From CAWBRY01 sp963791295 (GTDB lineage: Bacteria; Bacteroidota; Bacteroidia; Chitinophagales; Chitinophagaceae), in contig CAWBRY010000002.1 of assembly GCA_963791295.1 (NCBI GenBank), forward strand, positions 1 to 13,814: DNA of 13,814 nucleotides, in the 5' to 3' direction. The translations under genes were made by a program, and so were the position numbers. Positions within the stretch are counted from its first letter, which is position 1. Each line of letters begins with the position of its first letter. This document shows positions 8,705 through 13,814 of the stretch, piece by piece. The notes beneath the pieces are model-generated. The model ran no database searches. It worked only from the letters and a program-made list of their open reading frames with translations, and was not told where the DNA came from.

Positions 8705-10246
8705 TTCGTAAATCCCTGGCTCTCGCGCCTGTCCCTCCGGTATCGGATTCCCGAAGAAATCGTGGGCTGGTACATTCATTTTAAATTGAGTTGCCAATTG
8801 CAATCCTTTATTCTTTAACGGAGATGTGGTAGAAAGTTGAAATCCTTTTAGGCTGCTGAGCTGGTATGTGTCTTTGCAATCAGTTATGATCGGACCAACT
8901 AGCAATGGATCTATTTGTTCACCTGCAATTTTTCCGTCTATTTTTTCCTGTCCTGTGGAGTTGGACCAATCCAACAGCGTGTTGTATCCTCTGAATTTGA
9001 TCTCATTCTCCGCTTTCCACCATATATTCCCCAAAAATTTTTCGCCGGAAGCCGGACCATGAATCACGTCGTTGTTTGCGATGAAAATATTGTTATAAAA
9101 TATGAAATTCTTGTTTGGACTTTTTTCCTCAAACTTTATTGCCGGTGAATGCGTCGAATAGATCAGGTTATTATAGACGAGGCAGTCGGCCAACTGTACA
9201 CTGTCGTCCGAACCATTCCAGACAAAAATACCTCCGGAACCCTTGGTTTTCGTGGCATCATTGACACTGACACAATATCGAAGCACATTATTATTCCATA
9301 ACGATGCTCCCGCATATTGAAAGAGTCCATATCCCGCTCCTTCATTTTCGTAAGAGAGACAATACTGAACGACGGAATTAGTCACTCCTCCATCCAGGTC
9401 GAAACCTCCTCCATCTGCTGCACCGTTTGAAGTCTTGTTTCGATAGCTGATGCAATATTGTATAGTTACCCTGTCACTCTCGTATGCCCAAATACCCACC
9501 GGGCCGTTGCCATGCCACGGCATATCCCAACCATTATTAGTGGCAGTGCAATGATCGATCAAAATACTGTCTGACCAGCCTGCCAATATTCCATTGCCGC
9601 TGTGATTATCTAAAACCGTAGGGTCGCCGGCGTTATTTTCGGCGTGGCAATCAAGAATGCGGATATTTTTTGACCTTTTTTCTTGGGAACCGGTAATATG
9701 TATTCCGCAAAATCCATTGTTAACAGCCTGCACATCTTTAATATCAATATTGTTTGCTGATTGGATCTCAATCCCTGATTTTTGAAATCCTTCTGTCAGG
9801 ACATTGGTTACGCTTCCATTTGATGCCTGATCGAGGAGTATACCCGAACTGACATTTCCGGTATTTCGGCCATTACCTTTTGTATGAATTTCTTTTAATT
9901 TAAAATGTTGACCGCGGATAATAATAGCTTCTTTATTTTCACCATTCACTATAGCTCGTCCTTTTCCATAGCTAGAGATGACAATCGGATTAAGAGCCGT
10001 GCCATGAGCGTTGATGGACAAGGTTCCGCTGAAGCTATCTCCTCCTTTCAACAGAATTTGATCGCCGGGCTTCATTGCAATGCTATTCGCTTTAGCCAGC
10101 GATTTAAATGGCTTTTTTTCCGTACCCGGATTTTCATCATTGCCAAGGGAACTAATAAAATATGTTCGTGACTTGCTCTTTTGGCTGTAGCAAGACGCCA
10201 GGATAAAATTGCAGGTGATCAATAATAAAATGAATCGCCTTATCAT
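8687..10246 (-). CDS. Right-handed parallel beta-helix lipoprotein
   Basis: A 519-residue secreted protein, first gene of the operon. I choose ATG at 10246 because it opens a textbook lipoprotein signal (MIRRFILLLITCNFILASC, Cys19). An in-frame ATG at 10510 would run through the promoter region and overlap the divergent regulator gene by 195 bp, so it is rejected. The cap motif SSLGNDENPGTEKKPFKSL (32-50) and KPGDQILLKGGDSFSG are typical of pectate-lyase-like beta-helix proteins. Repeating coils then run from about 95 to 430 (GIHITG, NIRILDCHAENN, VTIQYCISYRNK, VVQYCLSYENEG). DGGGFDLDGG at 278-287 is rich in acidic residues and may bind metal. The C-terminal segment FFGNPIPEG...PGIYE is a common ending of such proteins. 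The family includes polysaccharide lyases and glycosidases. Which activity applies here, if any, cannot be read from the sequence. No acidic surface-export signal follows the Cys, suggesting a periplasmic location. Confidence 0.87.
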   Translation of the reverse strand: MIRRFILLLITCNFILASCYSQKSKSRTYFISSLGNDENPGTEKKPFKSLAKANSIAMKPGDQILLKGGDSFSGTLSINAHGTALNPIVISSYGKGRAIVNGENKEAIIIRGQHFKLKEIHTKGNGRNTGNVSSGILLDQASNGSVTNVLTEGFQKSGIEIQSANNIDIKDVQAVNNGFCGIHITGSQEKRSKNIRILDCHAENNAGDPTVLDNHSGNGILAGWSDSILIDHCTATNNGWDMPWHGNGPVGIWAYESDRVTIQYCISYRNKTSNGAADGGGFDLDGGVTNSVVQYCLSYENEGAGYGLFQYAGASLWNNNVLRYCVSVNDATKTKGSGGIFVWNGSDDSVQLADCLVYNNLIYSTHSPAIKFEEKSPNKNFIFYNNIFIANNDVIHGPASGEKFLGNIWWKAENEIKFRGYNTLLDWSNSTGQEKIDGKIAGEQIDPLLVGPIITDCKDTYQLSSLKGFQLSTTSPLKNKGLQLATQFKMNVPAHDFFGNPIPEGQAREPGIYELDARY

Positions 10247-10263
10247 GGTCAGTGAATATAATA

Positions 10264-10284
10264 TAATAATCAATTCTAATAATC
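10264..10284. promoter_or_regulatory. Candidate operator: TAATAATC direct repeat in the divergent intergenic region
   Basis: TAATAATC occurs at 10264-10271 and again at 10277-10284, a perfect 8-bp direct repeat with a 13-bp period. It lies inside the 69-bp gap between the glycoside-hydrolase operon (start 10246) and the Nudix-type regulator gene (start 10316). It sits where the operon promoter would be. Binding by the regulator is inferred from position. The region is AT-rich, so chance is a real alternative. Confidence 0.35.
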
Positions 10285-10293
10285 GGAATGCCT

Positions 10294-10301
10294 TATTTTT
10301 G
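10294..10301 (+). promoter_or_regulatory. -7 box TATTTTTG for the Nudix-type regulator gene
   Basis: TATTTTTG matches the Bacteroidota primary-sigma -7 consensus TAnnTTTG exactly and ends 14 nt before the ATG at 10316, implying a very short leader. No convincing -33 TTTG partner is seen at the usual spacing, so this is moderate evidence only. Confidence 0.45.
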
Positions 10302-10315
10302 ATAGCATCACTAGT

Positions 10316-11020
10316 ATGAGACACTATTCCAGGCAAAAAAGAATTCTCTCTGCGATCGATTGTATCATTTTTGGTTTTGATGGCCAGGAACTGAAAATAT
10401 TGCTTATACAACGGGGCTTCGAACCGGAAAAGGGAAAATGGAGTTTGATGGGTGGTTTTGTGCAGCCCAGCGAAACTTTTGAAGAGGCCGGCGCTCGCAT
10501 TTTGAAACAACTAACGGGATTAAAAGGAGTATATATGGAGCAACTGTATGCATTTGGTGATCCCGGGCGCGATCCCGTTGAGCGGACGGTCTCTGTTGCT
10601 TATTTCGCCCTCATCGACATTCATAAATACGAACAGCAAATTAGTGAAGACTATCATGCCGATTGGTTCCCATTAAATAAAATTCCCCGCTTGATATTTG
10701 ATCATGAGAAGATGGTCCAGATGGCAAAGGAGAAATTGCAATACAAGGCCGCCTTTCATCCAATCTTATTTGAATTGCTTCCGGAAAAATTTACGCTTCC
10801 TCAATTGCAGAATCTCTATGAGGGGGTTTATAATGCGTCATTAGATAAGCGCAATTTTAGTCGCAAGATCCATTCGGCTCAACTGCTCATTAAACAAAAA
10901 GAAAAAGAAAAGGCCCACTCCAAGAAAGGAGCTTTTTATTACAAACTGGATAAGAGGAGATACAATTCCATTTTTCACTCGGTGTTTAACTTCATTCCCA
11001 ACCCGGATAATCTGAAATAA
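10316..11020 (+). CDS. Nudix-fold transcriptional regulator (NrtR/AraR-like)
   Basis: A 234-residue regulator with an N-terminal Nudix domain (about 10-140) and a C-terminal winged helix (about 145-234; FTLPQLQNLYEGVYNASLDK then RNFSRKI, typical of NrtR-type proteins). The Nudix box is degenerate: Gly47, Glu53 and Arg61 fit GX5EX7R, but the REUXEE core reads R-I-L-K-Q-L, so the metal-binding glutamates are missing and hydrolysis is unlikely. Established knowledge: this branch includes NrtR regulators of NAD metabolism and the Bacteroides AraR regulator of arabinose use, in which the Nudix domain acts as ligand sensor. Divergent placement 69 bp from a glycan-degradation operon points to local control by a sugar-type ligand rather than NAD metabolism. 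It converges on the receiver gene with one base between the stop codons. Ordinary Nudix hydrolase annotation would be misleading. Confidence 0.9.
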   Translation: MRHYSRQKRILSAIDCIIFGFDGQELKILLIQRGFEPEKGKWSLMGGFVQPSETFEEAGARILKQLTGLKGVYMEQLYAFGDPGRDPVERTVSVAYFALIDIHKYEQQISEDYHADWFPLNKIPRLIFDHEKMVQMAKEKLQYKAAFHPILFELLPEKFTLPQLQNLYEGVYNASLDKRNFSRKIHSAQLLIKQKEKEKAHSKKGAFYYKLDKRRYNSIFHSVFNFIPNPDNLK

Positions 11021-11021
11021 A

Positions 11022-11393
11022 TCAATCCGTAGAGGCGGGAACGAGATGGTGTTCGACTTTCTTAAGCAGCTGATTTATATTGAATGGCTTTTCTACATAA
11101 TCATCGGCGCCGGCTTTTCTGGAAAGGCTGGCAATATCGGGAGAGGCGGAAACCATGATAACTGGAATGTGCTTTGTCTCGGCTATGCTTTTCAAATGGC
11201 GGCATACGTCAAGACCATCGAGGCCGGAGAGTTGTTTATCGATCAAAAATATATCAGGTATTGAAAACTTTCCCTGAAGAAGGTCCTCGCCATTTGCCTT
11301 CAACTCAACAGTGTAGCCGGCATTCCTGAATATGATACTAAATATATCCCGGATACCATCATCGTCGTCAGCTATCAGAATCTTTTTCTTCAT
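11022..11393 (-). CDS. Stand-alone response regulator receiver domain
   Basis: A 123-residue protein made only of a CheY-like receiver domain, with no output domain. The acidic pocket is ADDDD (8-12), the predicted phospho-acceptor is Asp52 (FLID), the switch Ser is Ser82 (MVSAS) and the conserved Lys is Lys102 (EKPF). The residue after the DxxL turn, normally Pro, is Ser56 (DKQLSG). It is probably phosphorylated by a histidine kinase not encoded here, acting through protein contact, as in phosphorelays or with a separate effector. No kinase or flagellar/chemotaxis gene lies nearby. It is convergent with the regulator gene and has a 544-bp stretch without a confident gene on its upstream side, so it is probably transcribed alone. 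Confidence 0.93.
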   Translation of the reverse strand: MKKKILIADDDDGIRDIFSIIFRNAGYTVELKANGEDLLQGKFSIPDIFLIDKQLSGLDGLDVCRHLKSIAETKHIPVIMVSASPDIASLSRKAGADDYVEKPFNINQLLKKVEHHLVPASTD

Positions 11394-11636
11394 TGCCTAT
11401 TTTCGAGCAAATGTTATGCCCCATAACTTATTAATAACTTTTATATAACTGGCTAGTACAAACGGATATTTTTTTCAACAAATAAGATCGGCGATTATCG
11501 AATTTGAGTTAAGACCAGATGGCTTTTTTGCCACCGATTTTTTCTTAAGAATGGATATTAAATTTTAATGGGGATTTTTCCGAGGGAGGTTGATCGGTAT
11601 CGGGATGCGGTTTTGTAGAAGTTTTTCCCCTTTTAA

Positions 11637-11750
11637 ATGAGACCAAGAAGTTCACCTACAGGTAGTTCTGATAAAAAATCATTGAAGAAAGCTGTCTTAA
11701 AAAATGGCTTGGTGAGTGAGAAAATTAGCGAGGGCTTTTATGCTTCTTAA
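11637..11750 (+). CDS. Possible small basic protein, 37 residues
   Basis: ATG at 11637 opens 37 codons ending at TAA 11748-11750. The peptide begins MRPRSSPTGSSDKKSLKKAV and ends KISEGFYAS. It is Lys/Ser-rich and hydrophilic, with no signal peptide or membrane segment. No recognisable ribosome binding site or promoter precedes it, and I do not recognise the family. An open frame of this length in a 544-bp AT-rich gap can arise by chance, so it is listed as a candidate only. Confidence 0.2.
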   Translation: MRPRSSPTGSSDKKSLKKAVLKNGLVSEKISEGFYAS

Positions 11751-11878
11751 AATCAGAAATCCGCGGAAATGCGGCTCTGCGGTGTGTTCAAAGCGGGATG
11801 AATTCAATTCAATAAAGCAGATTCAAATAAATCCATTTTTCTCGCCGTAAAAAAAGTTATTAACAGTTGGCACGGAGA

Positions 11879-11893
11879 GGCATATTTATTGAC
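11879..11893 (+). promoter_or_regulatory. Promoter-like element GGCATATTTATTGAC upstream of disordered-protein gene
   Basis: This 15-mer matches the element at 23-37 at 13 of 15 positions and sits with its TTGA 47 nt before ATG 11938, against 41 nt in the first case. A separate TTGGCAC at 11867-11873 lies just upstream. The similarity and spacing suggest a shared promoter type for stress-class genes. The sigma factor is unknown. Confidence 0.4.
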
Positions 11894-11937
11894 GGAAGAA
11901 AATCGACAACATATTCTTAACGATTAAATTGAGAACA

Positions 11938-12996
11938 ATGAAAGCTACAAAACGAAGACGTTATGCTACAATGGAAGATGATGATCGTAGCAATCAGGGC
12001 CGGGGTCGTTATAACGACAACCGGGGTGATTACGATGAGGACTATGAAGATCGTGAGCAAGACTTTGAAGAAGATGATGATGATGAGCGCGTGAGTAGTC
12101 GTTATCAGAATCAGGAAGATAACGATGAAGGCGAAGGCTATGATGAAGATTTTGATGAAGAAGATGAGGGTAATTATGGCCGCCGGGAGAGTCGTTACAA
12201 TCAAGAGGATGACGAAGACTATGACAACGAAGAAGGGGAAGATGAAGATGATGATGATGATCGTGACTATGGACAGGGAAGAAGCAGCAGGTCAACAAGA
12301 AGAGGTTTTGGAGGTATGAGTCAGCAACGGAGTCGCCGGATGGGTGCTGAAAGTGGAAGAGGATTCTCCCAAAACAGGGGCTCATCCTATGGAAGCGGCG
12401 GTGGCGGTTATGGTGGCAATGGATCAGGAAGAGGAAATCGCGGCGGTTCTGAAGGAGGTTACGGCAATAGCAGGAACCGTTCTTCAAATTACGGCGGAAA
12501 TAGTTCTTATGACGATAGAAGAGGTAGTGGTCGTGGTTCCAGGTCTAGTTCCAGTAATCAACAGGATGACTGGAACTATGGAAGTCAGAGAAGAAATAGC
12601 GGCGGGAACGGTAACTCAGGCAATAGCGGCCGGAGAAGTTCTGAAGGTAGATATGGATATGATGAGGATATGGGTGGCCGTCGTCAATCGAGTGGACAAA
12701 ATGGAAATGGCCGTCGCCAATCTGGAGGACAAAACAATGGAAATGGCCGTCGCCAATCGAGTGGACAAAATAGTGGAAACGGTCGACGCTCAGGTGGAAA
12801 TGGTCAGGGTTCTTCTAATAGAAGAAATACTTCTGGTCAGTTCAGTTCCACTTCCAATGGAAGAAGCGGTTCTTCAAGCCAAGGCAAAAGAACCGGCAGC
12901 AGCAAGAGTGGGTCATCAACCAGTTCCAAATCAAAGAGCCAGAATAGCTCTAGCAAAGGACGGAAGAAATCAACCTCAGGATCACGCAACAGGTAG
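11938..12996 (+). CDS. Low-complexity, charge-segregated disordered protein (RGG-rich)
   Basis: A 352-residue protein starting at ATG 11938 (a TTG at 11929 is in frame but less likely). I do not recognise a folded domain. Three blocks are visible: a short basic start (KATKRRRYAT), a highly acidic Asp/Glu/Tyr-rich block to about residue 113 (runs such as EEDDDDE and EDEDDDDDRD), then a Gly/Arg/Ser/Asn/Tyr-rich block with RGG/GRG motifs and Tyr spacers, ending in a basic Ser/Lys tail (SKSGSSTSSKSKSQ...RKKSTSGSRNR). No Cys, signal peptide or membrane segment is present. Residues about 247-285 contain GRRQSSGQN-type tandem repeats. The composition resembles RNA-binding or phase-separating disordered proteins, which is an inference. 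It lies 51 bp upstream of the DUF892 gene on the same strand, so a role in the same stress response is plausible. The open frame across over 1 kb argues it is real. Confidence 0.75.
   Translation: MKATKRRRYATMEDDDRSNQGRGRYNDNRGDYDEDYEDREQDFEEDDDDERVSSRYQNQEDNDEGEGYDEDFDEEDEGNYGRRESRYNQEDDEDYDNEEGEDEDDDDDRDYGQGRSSRSTRRGFGGMSQQRSRRMGAESGRGFSQNRGSSYGSGGGGYGGNGSGRGNRGGSEGGYGNSRNRSSNYGGNSSYDDRRGSGRGSRSSSSNQQDDWNYGSQRRNSGGNGNSGNSGRRSSEGRYGYDEDMGGRRQSSGQNGNGRRQSGGQNNGNGRRQSSGQNSGNGRRSGGNGQGSSNRRNTSGQFSSTSNGRSGSSSQGKRTGSSKSGSSTSSKSKSQNSSSKGRKKSTSGSRNR
12676..12789 (+). repeat. In-frame tandem repeat, 33-36 bp units
   Basis: Three full units begin at 12676 (33 bp), 12709 (36 bp) and 12745 (36 bp), followed by a partial unit from 12781. 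They encode GRRQSSGQNGN, GRRQSGGQNNGN, GRRQSSGQNSGN and GRR. The 3-bp length difference keeps the frame. The DNA units are nearly identical (GGCCGTCG-CAATC...GGACAAAA), which suggests recent expansion and possible copy-number variation. Confidence 0.8.
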
Positions 12997-13012
12997 AAAT
13001 CAGCCGACCTCG

Positions 13013-13028
13013 GGCAATATATATTGAT
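13013..13028 (+). promoter_or_regulatory. Weaker copy of the GGCA-(AT)-TTGA element upstream of DUF892 gene
   Basis: GGCAATATATATTGAT resembles the elements at 23-37 and 11879-11893, but its spacing between GGCA and TTGA is one base longer and it lies only about 22 nt before the ATG at 13048. It also contains a palindromic AATATATATT. It may be an internal promoter or a chance AT-rich match. Confidence 0.22.
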
Positions 13029-13047
13029 CACTCATTAAATCAGAAAT

Positions 13048-13386
13048 ATGAAAAACAGTAAAGCATCGAATGGGTCGGCTTCTGCTTCTAATGGAATGAA
13101 AAAGGAAAGTCTGCTGGCAAAATTCTTTCACGACCAGCTCAAAGACATTTATTATGCAGAGCAACAGTTGTTGAAAGCATTACAGGAGATGAAGGAAGAA
13201 GCGACGACTGAGGAGTTGCAGGATGCATTTGAGAATCACCATAAGCAGACCGAACGTCATGTGAAGCGATTGGAAAAGGTCTTTCAGCAGATTGGGAAAT
13301 CACCTGAAGGAAAGAAATGTGAAGCAATGGATGGTCTGATCAAAGAAGGCAAGACCATTATCCGTGAAACAAAGAAGGTACGATGA
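13048..13386 (+). CDS. DUF892 (YciE/YciF-type) ferritin-like protein, N-terminal part, frameshifted
   Basis: The first 112 codons of a DUF892 ferritin-like protein. A Ser/Asn/Ala-rich lead (1-16) is followed by the family start SLLAKFFHDQLKDIYYAEQQ (21-40, Glu38 a likely metal ligand) and the second helix ENHHKQTERHVKRLEKVF (62-79). The frame then ends early at TGA 13384-13386 after TIIRETKKVR. The missing second half of the domain lies immediately downstream in another frame, overlapping by ATGA. Restoring one base near 13377-13380 (AAGGTACG to AAGGGTACG) would read KKGTMTRDAALI, as expected for the family. The family is associated with stress responses and has a diiron-type four-helix fold. 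Cytoplasmic, with no signal peptide. Either a true 1-nt deletion, making this a pseudogene, or a sequence error. Confidence 0.8.
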   Translation: MKNSKASNGSASASNGMKKESLLAKFFHDQLKDIYYAEQQLLKALQEMKEEATTEELQDAFENHHKQTERHVKRLEKVFQQIGKSPEGKKCEAMDGLIKEGKTIIRETKKVR

Positions 13387-13697
13387 CGCGCGATGCGGCA
13401 TTGATCATTGCAGCACAAAAAATCGAACACTATGAGATTGCGAGCTATGGTGGTTTGGTCCAGCTGGCGATTACCTTAGGAAAGCACAGAGCCGCAGATA
13501 TTCTTGATAAAACATTATCAGAAGAAGAGGAAACTGATCAGTTATTGACGGATATCGCAGAAGGTCATATTAATATTGAAGCGGAAGAAGAGGAGGAAGA
13601 TAACAATGACAAAAGAGGAGCCCCTTTCGGTGGGAGCCTCCAAATTTTGACCCAGAAAAAACCCGGCAAAGCGCCGGGTTTTTTTCTGCGATTTTGA
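13383..13697 (+). CDS. DUF892 (YciE/YciF-type) ferritin-like protein, C-terminal part, frameshifted
   Basis: This 104-codon frame carries the second half of the DUF892 domain: TRDAALIIAAQKIEHYEIAS (residues 2-21, Glu15, His16 and Glu18 are typical ligand positions), YGGLVQLAITLG, and LSEEEETDQLLTDIAEGHIN, then an acidic tail EAEEEEEDNND. It begins at an ATG overlapping the stop of the first part, so coupled translation of a half-protein is formally possible, but half a four-helix bundle is unlikely to be functional. The last residues (KRGAPFGGSLQ...FFLRF) are encoded by two hairpins, including the terminator at 13656-13686, and do not look like family sequence. The natural stop may have been lost: TAA at 13601 lies in another frame right after the acidic run. 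Confidence 0.75.
   Translation: MTRDAALIIAAQKIEHYEIASYGGLVQLAITLGKHRAADILDKTLSEEEETDQLLTDIAEGHINIEAEEEEEDNNDKRGAPFGGSLQILTQKKPGKAPGFFLRF
13656..13686 (+). terminator. Intrinsic terminator
   Basis: An A-run, then ACCCGGC (13661-13667), loop AAAGC, GCCGGGT (13673-13679), then a run of T to 13686. The 7-bp GC-rich stem with flanking A and T tracts could act in both directions. A second, imperfect hairpin (GGAG...CTCC, 13617-13641) precedes it. It ends the disordered-protein/DUF892 transcription unit. Confidence 0.88.
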
Positions 13698-13814
13698 TTT
13701 TTGTTAAAAAGGCTCACTAAAAAAAGGAAGATGGATGACTTGAGGTTTGGCCGACGTCAATAGTGATTACTTACCGTATAACCGTCTATTTTTCCAATTA
13801 TATTTATCGAATTC

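Larger units (their letters stand above)
11394..11937. other. Intergenic stretch without a confident gene
   Basis: A 544-bp AT-rich stretch separates the divergently transcribed receiver gene and disordered-protein gene. I see no RNA gene or mobile element. It contains a 37-codon ORF (11637-11750) of uncertain status, a small TGGC/GCCA hairpin around a T-run (11520-11533), a GCGG-rich patch at about 11760-11783, and the promoter-like element at 11879-11893. Promoters for both flanking genes must lie here. Confidence 0.6.

Noticed and set aside
8687..10510. Longer 607-residue version of the beta-helix protein starting at 10510
   Set aside because: It overlaps the divergent regulator gene, crosses the promoter region and places the lipoprotein signal 88 residues inside the protein. 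ATG 10246 is the better start.
11759..11783. GCGG-rich patch (CCGCGG, TGCGGC, TGCGGT)
   Set aside because: Three short irregular matches without a regular period or stable hairpin; could be remnant of an intergenic repeat but not supportable.
11867..11882. Sigma-54-like TTGGCACGGAGAGGCA
   Set aside because: TGGCACG fits the -24 half, but the GC falls one base short of the fixed GG-N10-GC spacing and TT is replaced by GG. Not a supported sigma-54 site.
11966..12487. 173-codon minus-strand frame rich in His
   Set aside because: Antisense reading of Asp/Glu-rich codons (GAT/ATC, GATGATG) gives a His/Leu-rich shadow. No start context or family.
12344..13027. 227-codon frame overlapping the disordered-protein gene
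   Set aside because: A shadow frame of a low-complexity, repetitive gene, with no recognisable domain and composition explained by the repeats.
13365..13386. Programmed -1 frameshift in the DUF892 gene
   Set aside because: No proper X-XXY-YYZ slippery heptamer in the zero frame at the junction. A simple 1-nt loss explains the break better.
13809..13814. GAATTC at the very end of the window
   Set aside because: A restriction-site-like end could be a cloning boundary, but a six-base match at a window edge proves nothing.

Overview
The window most likely comes from a member of the Bacteroidota, probably close to Chitinophagaceae. This rests on family content (DUF4142 lipoprotein, DUF5107/TPR protein, GH2 enzymes with DUF4982-type tails, a NrtR/AraR-like Nudix regulator, a DUF892 ferritin-like protein), on AT-rich start regions without strong Shine-Dalgarno sequences, and on a TAnnTTTG -7 box in front of the regulator gene. 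The genus cannot be fixed from the sequence alone. No rRNA, tRNA, CRISPR array, transposase or phage gene was seen.

Layout. (1) 76-594, plus strand: a DUF4142 lipoprotein. (2) 602-10246, minus strand: a four-gene carbohydrate-processing operon, in transcription order a parallel beta-helix lipoprotein, two tandem GH2 glycoside hydrolases, and a DUF5107/TPR protein. All four carry export signals. (3) 10316-11020, plus strand and divergent from the operon: a Nudix-fold transcriptional regulator whose Nudix box has lost the catalytic glutamates. The 69-bp gap between them holds an 8-bp direct repeat and the regulator's -7 box. (4) 11022-11393, minus strand: a stand-alone response-regulator receiver. 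(5) 11394-11937: a 544-bp stretch without a confident gene. It holds one possible 37-codon ORF and, at its right end, a promoter-like motif also found upstream of the DUF4142 gene. (6) 11938-12996, plus strand: a very low-complexity, charge-segregated, RGG-rich disordered protein. (7) 13048-13697: a DUF892 (YciE/YciF-type) ferritin-like gene split into two frames by an apparent 1-nt loss, ending at a strong intrinsic terminator (13656-13686).

How it may work together. The beta-helix protein and the two GH2 enzymes look like a periplasmic glycan-trimming set. The DUF5107 protein, with a mutarotase-like N-terminal domain and a long TPR region, may bind or modify the sugar products. The divergent Nudix-type regulator resembles the Bacteroidota AraR branch of NrtR regulators, so it probably senses a sugar or sugar derivative and controls the operon. 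No SusC/SusD pair is present in the window, so this is not a complete classical PUL as seen here. The outer genes (DUF4142, disordered protein, DUF892) resemble a general-stress set, and similar GGCA-(A/T-rich)-TTGA elements lie upstream of all three. The best leads are the inactive-Nudix regulator with its candidate operator, the shared stress-type promoter element, the disordered charge-block protein beside the ferritin-like gene, and a degenerate heptanucleotide repeat that forms the 3' end of the beta-helix gene.
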